The position numbers were made by a program, and so were the translations under genes. A stretch of 37,270 bases of DNA from JAABRU01 sp050180235 (GTDB lineage Bacteria > Desulfobacterota > Desulfobacteria > Desulfobacterales > Desulfococcaceae): contig JBFXEJ010000057.1 in the NCBI GenBank assembly GCA_050180235.1, forward strand, positions 1 to 37,270, written 5' to 3'. The notes beneath the pieces were generated by a model that saw only the letters and a program-made list of their open reading frames with translations, ran no database searches and had not been told where the DNA came from. This document shows positions 16,754-22,715 of the stretch, piece after piece (within the stretch, counting starts at the first letter, position 1; each line of letters starts with the position of its first letter).

Positions 16754-16903
16754 TGTCTGAACCGGGATTTGCAGGATGAAGGTAATGACCGGGATGAAAA
16801 ATCCTGTTAATCCTTAAATACTGTTAATCCGGGTTCAGACAGAGGTGAAAGTCCCAAACTTCCAGTTTGGGACTCCGGAAAATTTTGCAACGGAATTAAG
16901 GAT
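16754..16903. repeat. Repeat-built leader of rpn copy 1
   Basis: The segment from TGTCTGAACCGGGATT to the rpn start is duplicated ahead of the second rpn gene (20674-20962). It contains an inverted pair (GTCTGAACCGGGATT and AATCCGGGTTCAGAC) and a perfect hairpin GTCCCAAACTTCCAG (16852 onward) closing with TTTGGGAC. The TTA at 16814-16816 is the empty version of the site where a 136-bp element sits in copy 2. The same CTGAACC/CCGGGAT words recur at about 17985-18055, 18850-19065 and 22265-22465. Confidence 0.7.
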
Positions 16904-17917
16904 ATGACAGACAGAAAAACATTTGACAGTCCGTGGAAGGAGATACTGGGCGCGTATTTCCGTGAGTTCATGCTCTTTTTTTTCCCAAAAATTGAGAAGG
17001 AGATTGACTGGGAAAAAGGGTATGTCCCTCTGGACAAGGAACTGCACCAGATTACCCGTGAGTCTGACACCGGCAACCGCATTGCGGACAGACTGATGCA
17101 GGTGTGGAAGAAAAACGGGGATGAAACCTGGGTCATGGCCCATGCCGAGATACAGGGGGGCAAAGAGGAGGAATTTCCGCAGAGGGTCTTTGTTTACAAT
17201 TACAGGGGCCGGGATCTGTACGGCAGACCGGTGGTCAGTCTGGCCGTGCTGACAGACACAGATCCGGAATGGAAGGTTTCCAAATATGAGCAGGAGCTGT
17301 GGGGATGCAGCACAAAGTTTTCATTTCCCTGTGTGAAGCTGCTGGACTACAGAAAGAAATGGAAACAGCTTGAAGTTTCACAGAATCCCTTTGCAGTCGC
17401 TGTCATGGCGCATCTGAAAACGCTGGACACCCGGAGGGATAAGCAGAGCCGCCTGCAGTACAAACTGGCCCTGAGCAAAAACCTTTACCGGCACGGATGG
17501 ACAAAGGATGATATTATCCGCCTGTACCGTTTTATTGACTGGATCATGGTGCTTCCGGGTGACATGGAAAACATTTACCATGAAAAACTCATGGATTATG
17601 AAAGGGAGGTGAATATGCAGTACATCACAACAGCCGAACGGATCGGAATGGAAAAAGGGATGGAAATCGGAATGGAAAAAGGAATGGAAAAAGGAATGGA
17701 AATCGGATCAGAAAGAGGCTTTCTTCTGGGTTCCATTCAAACCACACTGAAAATCAGATTCGGTGCTGACGGACTTGGCATTTATCCGAAAATAAAACGG
17801 ATTCAGAAATATGACAGACTGAAAAAAGTTCTTGAGACTGCCGAATCCGCAAAGTCACCCGAGGAAGTTCTGAATGTTGTGAAAGGGAAAAAAAAGAAGA
17901 CTTCTGCTGCTGACTGA
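16904..17917 (+). CDS. Rpn-family nuclease (RpnL-like), copy 1
   Basis: This is a 337-residue member of the Rpn (YhgA-like, PD-(D/E)XK) family. The nuclease core is visible as IADRLMQV (D62) and MAHAEIQGG (E82-x-Q84), followed by RVFVYNYRGRDLYGRPV. Residues 238-251 lead into four-residue repeats of the type GMEK/GMEI, then a variable C-terminal helical domain. Rpn proteins cause DNA damage or recombination when overproduced, and were shown to be toxins in phage-protective genes-within-genes systems. The first 251 residues differ from copy 2 (20963) at only three positions that I see, while the C-termini diverge. AATTAAGGAT precedes the ATG. An internal start before residue 238 is annotated separately. 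Confidence 0.88.
   Translation: MTDRKTFDSPWKEILGAYFREFMLFFFPKIEKEIDWEKGYVPLDKELHQITRESDTGNRIADRLMQVWKKNGDETWVMAHAEIQGGKEEEFPQRVFVYNYRGRDLYGRPVVSLAVLTDTDPEWKVSKYEQELWGCSTKFSFPCVKLLDYRKKWKQLEVSQNPFAVAVMAHLKTLDTRRDKQSRLQYKLALSKNLYRHGWTKDDIIRLYRFIDWIMVLPGDMENIYHEKLMDYEREVNMQYITTAERIGMEKGMEIGMEKGMEKGMEIGSERGFLLGSIQTTLKIRFGADGLGIYPKIKRIQKYDRLKKVLETAESAKSPEEVLNVVKGKKKKTSAAD
17615..17917 (+). CDS. Predicted intragenic RpnS antitoxin, copy 1
   Basis: Inside the rpn gene and in the same frame, GAAAGGGAGGTGAAT directly precedes an ATG at 17615, a far stronger ribosome site than that of the full gene. Translation from here gives a 100-residue protein: MQYITTAERIGMEKG, GME(K/I) four-residue repeats, then a helical domain. 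Separate translation of the variable C-terminal domain as an antitoxin is established for E. coli Rpn proteins; its occurrence here is inferred from the start signal and the repeats. Confidence 0.65.
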   Translation: MQYITTAERIGMEKGMEIGMEKGMEKGMEIGSERGFLLGSIQTTLKIRFGADGLGIYPKIKRIQKYDRLKKVLETAESAKSPEEVLNVVKGKKKKTSAAD

Positions 17918-18130
17918 CAGACAGTTTGTGTTCTGAACTGTGATTCATCCGGACTCACCGGGATTGACTGCTGTCTGAACTCTGATTCAAATGATTTTTC
18001 TGATTTACATGATGGCTGTCTGAACCGGGATGAATGCTTCCCGAAATGCCGGGGATAAAGCCGAATGAGAAAATTTTTCATCAAATATGAATGATTTTAT
18101 ATTTATTTTAATACGATAAAGGGGGCTGTG

Positions 18131-18376
18131 ATGTCACAGATTGTTCTGGAGATTCCTGAATTATATACGCAGCGGCTGAAAAATGCTGCTGAATTCCGCC
18201 GGAAAACAATAGAGGAGACTGTTCTGTATGCAATCAGGAAACTGATAGAAACAGATGAGCAGTATGAAAATGATCCTTTGTTTTCTGACAATGCTGTTTT
18301 TGACGGAGACGCTCCGCAGGATCTGGCCCGAAACCATGATACATATTTATACGGGGAAGAGTATGATATTCATTGA
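18131..18376 (+). CDS. VapB-type antitoxin
   Basis: This is an 81-residue protein. The N-terminal MSQIVLEIPELYTQRLKNAA and helix RRKTIEETVLYAIRKLIET look like a short DNA-binding or dimerisation unit of ribbon-helix-helix character. The acidic C-terminal part (DPLFSDNAVFDGDAPQDLAR) would be the toxin-neutralising tail. It overlaps the downstream PIN-domain gene by 14 bases, the standard antitoxin-first arrangement. AAAGGGGGCTGTG precedes the ATG at 18131; a GTG at 18128 is less likely. Autoregulation is usual for this type, but no operator is marked. Confidence 0.72.
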   Translation: MSQIVLEIPELYTQRLKNAAEFRRKTIEETVLYAIRKLIETDEQYENDPLFSDNAVFDGDAPQDLARNHDTYLYGEEYDIH

Positions 18377-18848
18377 TACAGGATCTTTTATATCACGGTA
18401 TATCAGCAAAGATGAATATCACAGTTCCTCAGTCCGGTTTTGGAATCAGCTTAAAAATTCGGGAGAACGTCTCTTTACCAGCAATTTTGTTCCTGATGAA
18501 ACGCTCACTCTTCCGGGACGGAGCGGAGGTTATTCTTTTGCAGCCGGAAAGGCAAGGAATTTCTACGCTTCAAAGATTATGGTTATTCTGCGCCCTTCAA
18601 TAGAAGATGAACATAAAACAGTTGATATTTTTGAAAAATATGCAGATCAGAAAATCAGTTTTACAGACTGCATATCCTTTGTGCTGATGAAAAAACATGG
18701 CATTGACAAAGTCTTTTCTTTTGACAGGCATTTCGAATATGCCGGATATTTGCTTCTTCCCAAATATCTGTTAAGATACAATCTCCCTTTTTTATCTGTT
18801 TCTGTGATTGCCGTGATGGCTGTCTGGAACCCGGATTTTCAGGAGTAA
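18363..18848 (+). CDS. VapC-type PIN-domain toxin
   Basis: This is a 161-residue PIN-domain ribonuclease. All four acidic active-site residues are present: D5 (MIFIDTGSF), E46 (NFVPDETLTL), D102 (SFTDCISFVLM) and D121 (VFSFDRHFEYAGY). The start at 18363 is chosen because it begins the PIN fold and is preceded by GGGGAAGAGT; a longer in-frame start at 18255 lies inside the antitoxin gene. After residue 130 the chain carries about 30 hydrophobic residues beyond the usual PIN end, possibly a read-through into repeat DNA. VapC toxins cleave tRNA or rRNA; the specific target is unknown here. Confidence 0.8.
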   Translation: MIFIDTGSFISRYISKDEYHSSSVRFWNQLKNSGERLFTSNFVPDETLTLPGRSGGYSFAAGKARNFYASKIMVILRPSIEDEHKTVDIFEKYADQKISFTDCISFVLMKKHGIDKVFSFDRHFEYAGYLLLPKYLLRYNLPFLSVSVIAVMAVWNPDFQE

Positions 18849-19065
18849 TGGATTGACCGGGATTTCCCTCGTTCCCACGCTCCGCGTGGGAATGCAGACC
18901 GGACGCTCCCGCGTCCCGTGCTGTCTGGCCCGGATTTTCAGAATTAAGGGACTGACCGGGATGAATGATCATCTGAACTGATATTATAAGGGATTTCAGT
19001 GAGTAAAGGGATTATTGCAATCCCGGTTAATCCGTAAATCCCGAAAATCCGGGTTCAAACAGCAC
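18849..19065. repeat. Repeat-filled intergenic region (extragenic palindrome and CCGGGAT words)
   Basis: CGTTCCCACGCTCCGCGTGG (18870 onward) is a small palindrome followed by GAATGCAGACCGGACGCTCC. A partial copy lies at 19785-19832. Around it are the CCGGGAT/CCGGATT/GGGTTCA words shared with the rpn leaders. No gene is visible. Confidence 0.55.
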
Positions 19066-19107
19066 GCTGATCGTTACTCAAAACGGAAAGTAAAGGAATT
19101 TGCCCAA

Positions 19108-19482
19108 ATGCAGAACATTTTTCCGGACAGGGCAAAAGAAAACCTGAAAATGGCGCAGCCCAGCTTTGCGCATGAATGTTACAATGCCTGCCCCAACCGT
19201 GCCTGTTATGCGGCATTTCAGGCTGCTGTTGCAGCTTTGTCTGACAAAGGCATCAGCAAAGGGAAATTTGAACACAAATGGGTGCAGGCCGAATTCAGTG
19301 AAAAACTGATCAGGCGGCAGAAAGTGTATCCGGGCAGACTGAAATCACATCTGATGGAAATGCAGTTTCTCAGAAACACTGCGGATTATGAATCTGAACC
19401 TGTGAGCCGGAAAGATGCCCCGGATCAGCTTCGCAAAGCCGCTGAACTGGTCGGATTCATCAGAAAGGAGATGAAAAAATGA
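19108..19482 (+). CDS. HEPN-domain protein with altered catalytic motif
   Basis: This is a 124-residue all-helical protein of the HEPN superfamily: RAKENLKMAQPSF, then NRACYAAFQAAVAAL, then a C-terminal helix KAAELVGFIRKEMKK. In HEPN nucleases the core helix reads R-x(4-6)-H (commonly RAYYAxFHA). Here R31 is kept but the His position is Gln38, so RNase activity by the usual mechanism is doubtful. The start at 19108 has AAAGGA upstream; in-frame codons before it lie in repeat DNA. It overlaps the next small gene by 4 bases (ATGA), implying translational coupling and a two-protein module, in an island rich in toxin-antitoxin pairs. Confidence 0.72.
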   Translation: MQNIFPDRAKENLKMAQPSFAHECYNACPNRACYAAFQAAVAALSDKGISKGKFEHKWVQAEFSEKLIRRQKVYPGRLKSHLMEMQFLRNTADYESEPVSRKDAPDQLRKAAELVGFIRKEMKK

Positions 19483-19730
19483 TAAACTTCAGACAGGAAG
19501 AACTGATTGAGGAAGTTGTAAATTATGTCAGAGAGAAATTTCCGGATGTCAGATTCATCGGTGTCTCGGAAAGCCCTGAAGACCCCTCAGATTTGTGGAT
19601 CAGGGTCACTTCTCAGGAAGATGAGGACAGAAGATCGGAATTGATAGAATATGCCTGTGACAAAACAATGGATATTCTGCTGGATTACGGGTATCATATG
19701 CTGGTGATGCCCACACGGCAGGCTGCCTGA
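19479..19730 (+). CDS. Small partner protein of the HEPN gene, unknown function
   Basis: This is an 83-residue acidic protein of alternating helix and strand (EELIEEVVNYVREKF, then VRFIGVSES, then DLWIRVTSQ, then a helix, then YGYHMLVMPT). I do not recognise a family. By size, ATGA overlap and context it may neutralise or cooperate with the HEPN protein, in the manner of nucleotidyltransferase (MNT) partners, but the GS-x-x-D signature of MNT proteins is not seen. The assignment to a toxin-antitoxin pair is inference. Confidence 0.6.
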   Translation: MINFRQEELIEEVVNYVREKFPDVRFIGVSESPEDPSDLWIRVTSQEDEDRRSELIEYACDKTMDILLDYGYHMLVMPTRQAA

Positions 19731-19784
19731 ACAGTCACACCGGAGTGCAGGGATGGAAGTCTGTCCTGAACTGTGTACCCGGCT

Positions 19785-19834
19785 CGTTCCCACGCTCCAG
19801 CGCGGGAATGCAGATCAGACGCTCTGCGTCATAT
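19785..19834. repeat. Extragenic palindrome fragment
   Basis: CGTTCCCACGCTCC then CGCGGGAATGCAGATCAGACG, a second copy of the repeat at 18870. It ends in GCGTCATAT, the left target duplication of the adjoining miniature element. Confidence 0.55.
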
Positions 19835-19959
19835 CTTACTACCGGACAAAAAATTTGACCATTTTGCTAAAACATATAAAATCAAATGGTTATCAAAAGC
19901 AACTTTTTGTACCCATTTTAATTATTTCAGTATGTTATAAATTTTTGTCCGGTAGTAAG
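19835..19959. mobile_element. 125-bp miniature element with 9-bp target duplication
   Basis: The termini are CTTACTACCGGACAAAAA and its complement, near-perfect over about 22 bases. GCGTCATAT lies directly outside both ends (19826-19834 and 19960-19968), a 9-bp target duplication. The interior is A/T-rich with no reading frame. A 9-bp duplication fits IS1-like transposition, but the termini only weakly resemble those of the IS at 1-124. Confidence 0.8.
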
Positions 19960-19966
19960 GCGTCAT

Positions 19967-20156
19967 ATATACCATTACTTGAAACATTTCGGTTATAAAA
20001 TACCGCATTCGAAAGGCATGCCTCAGCAGAGTTTTTAAGTATCGGTACGTTTAAACAGCCACGAATAACACGAATCTGCACGAATGCACAAACCATAATT
20101 CGTGTCATTCGTGCAATTCGTGGCTGTACCATCAAATCTTATTAGTAATGGTATAT
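19967..20156. repeat. 190-bp inverted-repeat unit with nested palindrome
   Basis: ATATACCATTACT (19967-19979) and AGTAATGGTATAT (20144-20156) are perfect inverted ends. About 75 bases next to the left end (TTGAAACATTTCGGTT through CTCAGCAGAGTTT) recur in the opposite orientation at about 130-203. A second palindrome (CAGCCACGAAT at 20056, ATTCGTGGCTG at 20116) is nested inside. With the neighbouring elements this accounts for the whole gap between the HEPN pair and the HicBA pair. Confidence 0.6.
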
Positions 20157-20215
20157 GTGCTGTCACGGGATGCAGAGTGTGGGAACGGGATAATGAGATA
20201 ATACAGGAGAAAGCA

Positions 20216-20476
20216 ATGGAATTTTATGACAAAAAAATCCGTGTCACTGCAATATGGGATTCGGAGGCAGGCGTATGGGTTGCCGCGAGTGAGGATGTGC
20301 CGGGACTTGTTACAGAAGCCGACACTTCGGAGCAGCTTGTTCAGAAACTCAAAGTGCTGATTCCGGAACTGCTTGAGCTCAACGGCATGCTGTCTGATGT
20401 CAGTCTTAACAGCATTCCTTTCCATCTTCTGTGTGAACGCACAGAAATGATTTCCTACGGCAAATGCAATGGATAA
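20216..20476 (+). CDS. HicB-like antitoxin (DUF1902 type)
   Basis: This is an 86-residue protein: RVTAIWDSEAGVWVAASEDVPGLVTEADT is the partially degraded RNase H-like fold of HicB/DUF1902 proteins, followed by a helix EQLVQKLKVLIPELLEL. It overlaps the HicA gene by 8 bases. The gene order antitoxin then toxin is seen in many DUF1902-HicA pairs. ATACAGGAGAAAGCA precedes the ATG at 20216. No C-terminal DNA-binding domain is visible, so regulation may rely on the complex. Confidence 0.8.
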   Translation: MEFYDKKIRVTAIWDSEAGVWVAASEDVPGLVTEADTSEQLVQKLKVLIPELLELNGMLSDVSLNSIPFHLLCERTEMISYGKCNG

Positions 20477-20663
20477 CTATTCAGCAGATTTGAAAAAAAT
20501 CCTTCGCAGATACGGCTGTCATTTTGAGAGGCAGGGAAAGGGAGACCATGAAATATGGTACAGTCCGATAACAAATCTCCGTTTTCCGGTAGACAGCAGA
20601 ATCAAATCCCGCCATACAGCCAACGGCATTCTGAAACAGGCCGGTTTGCAGAAGGAATTCTGA
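20469..20663 (+). CDS. hicA: HicA-type mRNA interferase toxin
   Basis: This is a 64-residue double-stranded-RNA-binding-like toxin. The motif CHFERQGKGDHEIWYSP holds the catalytic His27 (GDHEIW), and IKSRHTANGILKQAGL forms the C-terminal helix. HicA cleaves mRNA independent of the ribosome when not bound by HicB. Length and motif are full, so it is probably active. It ends 300 bases before the second rpn gene. Confidence 0.85.
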   Translation: MDNYSADLKKILRRYGCHFERQGKGDHEIWYSPITNLRFPVDSRIKSRHTANGILKQAGLQKEF

Positions 20664-20673
20664 ACAGGATCCT

Positions 20674-20962
20674 TGTCTGAACCGGGATTTGCAGGATGAA
20701 GGTAATGACCGGGATGAAAAATCCTGTTAATCCTTAGGCGATTTCCATGAAAAAATGTACCATCATTGCAGGGTGGGCACGGCTTTTTGTGCCCGCCGTT
20801 TCAGCAGGACGGCGGGCACAAAAAGCCGTGCCCGCCCTACGAAAAACGGTATAATCATTAATGGAAATCACCTTAAATCCTGTTAATCCGGGTTCAGACA
20901 GAGGTGAAAGTCCCAAACTTCCATTTTGGGACTCCGGAAAATTTTGCAACGGAATTAAGGAT
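20674..20962. repeat. Repeat-built leader of rpn copy 2, interrupted by a 136-bp element
   Basis: Nearly identical to 16754-16903 apart from the insertion at 20737-20872 plus its duplicated TTA. In this copy the hairpin reads GTCCCAAACTTCCATTTTGG, with one base changed in the loop-proximal arm. Confidence 0.7.
20737..20872. mobile_element. 136-bp miniature inverted-repeat element, copy 2
   Basis: GGCGATTTCCAT to ATGGAAATCACC, inverted relative to copy 1. TTA flanks both ends (20734-20736 and 20873-20875). The homologous rpn leader at 16754 has one TTA (16814-16816) and no element, which directly shows insertion with a 3-bp target duplication. Confidence 0.92.
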
Positions 20963-21949
20963 ATGACAGACAGAAAAACATTTGACAGTCCGTGGAAGGA
21001 GATACTGGGCGCGTATTTCCGTGAGTTCATGCTCTTCTTTTTCCCAAAAATTGAGAAAGAGATTGACTGGGAAAAGGGGTATATTCCGCTGGATAAGGAA
21101 CTGCACCAGATCACGCGTGAGTCTGACACCGGCAACCGCATTGCGGACCGGCTGATGCAGGTGTGGAAGAAAAACGGGGATGAAACCTGGGTCATGGCCC
21201 ATGCCGAGATTCAGGGGGGCAAAGAGGAGGAATTTCCGCAGAGGGTCTTTGTTTACAATTACAGGGGCCGGGATCTGTACGGCAGACCTGTGGTCAGTCT
21301 GGCCGTGCTGACAGACACAGATCCGGAATGGAAGGTTTCCAAATATGAGCAGGAGCTTTGGGGATGCAGCACAAAGTTTTCATTTCCCAGTGTGAAGCTG
21401 CTGGATTACAGGAAGAAATGGAAGCAGCTTGAATCCTCGCAGAATCCCTTTGCTGTGGCAGTCATGGCGCATCTGAAAACGCTGGACACCCGGAGGGATA
21501 AGCAGAGCCGCCTGCAGTACAAACTGGCACTCAGCAAAAATCTTTACCGGCACGGCTGGACAAAGGATGATATTATCCGACTGTACCGGTTCATTGACTG
21601 GATCATGGTGCTTCCGGGTGACATGGAAAACATTTACCATGAAAAACTCATGGATTATGAAAGGGAGGTGAATATGCAGTACATCACAACAGCCGAAAGA
21701 ATCGGAATGGAAAAGGGAAAACTGGAAGGAAAACTGGAAGGAAAACTGGAAGGCATAATGGCTTCCCTTCAGACCGTTCTTGAGGTGAAGTTCGGAGATA
21801 AGGGAGATGCGGTATATACGAAAATCAGGAGAATAAAAAAACCGGACAGGCTGATGGGCATTCTTGCTGCCGTGAAAACCGCAAAATCACCGGAGGATGT
21901 TCTGAAGGCCGTGAAAGAGAAAAAACAGGGCGGTTCCGCTGCTGCCTGA
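20963..21949 (+). CDS. Rpn-family nuclease (RpnL-like), copy 2
   Basis: This is a 328-residue Rpn (PD-(D/E)XK) nuclease. D62 and E82-x-Q84 are the same active-site residues as in copy 1, from which residues 1-251 differ at three positions (V41I, C to S before VKLL, V to S in QLESSQ). Beyond residue 251 the four-residue repeats are GKLE rather than GMEK, and the C-terminal helical domain is clearly different. So the toxin part is almost constant while the antitoxin part has been exchanged or has diverged quickly. AATTAAGGAT precedes the ATG at 20963; an in-frame ATG at 20861 lies inside the miniature element and is rejected. Confidence 0.88.
   Translation: MTDRKTFDSPWKEILGAYFREFMLFFFPKIEKEIDWEKGYIPLDKELHQITRESDTGNRIADRLMQVWKKNGDETWVMAHAEIQGGKEEEFPQRVFVYNYRGRDLYGRPVVSLAVLTDTDPEWKVSKYEQELWGCSTKFSFPSVKLLDYRKKWKQLESSQNPFAVAVMAHLKTLDTRRDKQSRLQYKLALSKNLYRHGWTKDDIIRLYRFIDWIMVLPGDMENIYHEKLMDYEREVNMQYITTAERIGMEKGKLEGKLEGKLEGIMASLQTVLEVKFGDKGDAVYTKIRRIKKPDRLMGILAAVKTAKSPEDVLKAVKEKKQGGSAAA
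21674..21949 (+). CDS. Predicted intragenic RpnS antitoxin, copy 2
   Basis: As in copy 1, GAAAGGGAGGTGAAT precedes an in-frame ATG, here at 21674. The product would have 91 residues: MQYITTAERIGMEKG, GKLE repeats, then a domain ending KAVKEKKQGGSAAA. The repeat unit and downstream sequence differ from copy 1, so the two antitoxins may discriminate or form mixed complexes. Confidence 0.65.
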   Translation: MQYITTAERIGMEKGKLEGKLEGKLEGIMASLQTVLEVKFGDKGDAVYTKIRRIKKPDRLMGILAAVKTAKSPEDVLKAVKEKKQGGSAAA

Positions 21950-21975
21950 AATTCATTTCTGTCCTGAATTGTGAT

Positions 21976-22254
21976 CATGAAAAACTCATGGATTATGAAA
22001 GGGAGGTGAATATGCAGTACATCACAACAGCCGAACGGATTGGAATGGAAAAGGGGATTCGGCTGGGTTCCCTTCAGACTGTTCTGGAAATGAAATTCGG
22101 CGCACGGGGACTGGAGATATATCCGGATATTAAGCGGATTAAGAAAAAAGACAGGCTGGAAAAGATTCTTCAGACTGCCAAATCCGCAAAATCTGCCGAA
22201 GAGGTTCTGAAGGCAGTGAAAGAGAAGAAAAAAAAGGAATCTGCTTCGGAGTGA
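21976..22254 (+). CDS. Orphan Rpn C-terminal fragment with its own start: candidate solitary RpnS
   Basis: From 21976 the DNA repeats the 3' third of the rpn genes, starting CATGAAAAACTCATGG. It retains the GAAAGGGAGGTGAAT ribosome site and the ATG at 22012, giving an 80-residue protein MQYITTAERIGMEKGIRLGS, then a helical domain ending KAVKEKKKKESASE. An ATG at 21988 would add 8 residues. No nuclease part precedes it; the join with unrelated DNA is near 21975, where the sequence GAATTGTGATC resembles the end region of copy 1 (GAACTGTGATT). It lacks the four-residue repeats of the other two. It is either an expressed stand-alone antitoxin or a truncated rpn relic. Confidence 0.6.
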   Translation, partial: HEKLMDYEREVNMQYITTAERIGMEKGIRLGSLQTVLEMKFGARGLEIYPDIKRIKKKDRLEKILQTAKSAKSAEEVLKAVKEKKKKESASE

Positions 22255-22480
22255 CAGGCAGGGATTGTCTGAACCTGGATTCACAGGATTAAGGGACTGG
22301 CCGGGATGAAAAACTGTCTGAACACGATTATACAGGATGATGCAGGATTGACAGGATTTTTTTTATCATAGTTCATCATATCCATCCTGATTATCTGCGG
22401 TTCGGACAACTGAAAAAAAATCCGGGTCAATCCCTCAATCCTGAAAATCCGGGTTCAGACAGGTATGGAAATTCCTGCTT
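22255..22480. repeat. CTGAACC/CCGGGAT repeat region
   Basis: No gene is visible. The stretch is made of words such as GTCTGAACCTGGATTCACAG, GGCCGGGATGAAAA and AATCCGGGTTCAGAC that are shared with both rpn leaders and the DNA around the VapBC and HEPN pairs. It closes the toxin-antitoxin island. Confidence 0.55.
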
Positions 22481-22481
22481 G

Positions 22482-22567
22482 ATAACTACAGGGATTTGGG
22501 ATAAGAAAGGATTTTGTTCAAAATTACAGGACAATCCTTTCTTATAAAAAATCCCTGTAGTTGTTAT
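22482..22567. repeat. 86-bp long hairpin element
   Basis: Outer arms ATAACTACAGGGATTT and its complement (22549-22567, with a small insertion) enclose inner arms ATAAGAAAGGATT (22501) and AATCCTTTCTTAT (22533-22545). The loop is about 15 bases. It is a stable cruciform or RNA hairpin and may be a miniature element. No coding capacity. Confidence 0.65.
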
Positions 22568-22715
22568 GAAAAACCCGTTTCTGTCCAAAATCCCTGCAGC
22601 ATGATGCAGGAATTCAGGTTCATACAGTTTACTGTTCTGAATGCGGCATCAGATATGTTTATATGCAGTTTTTCCCAATTTTTTAAACCACAATTTTTAT
22701 GAAAGGAATGGAAAA

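Noticed and set aside
17615..17720. GMEKGMEIG repeats as sequencing or assembly artefact
   Set aside because: Four-residue repeats of variable number are a known property of Rpn C-terminal helices, and copy 2 has a different repeat unit at the same place.
18255..18362. Longer start for the PIN-domain toxin
   Set aside because: The added codons are the antitoxin gene in another frame; the PIN fold begins at MIFIDTG with its own Shine-Dalgarno.
20861..20962. Extension of rpn copy 2 to an upstream in-frame ATG
   Set aside because: The extra codons lie in a miniature element and repeat DNA that is absent from copy 1; the shared start is at 20963.
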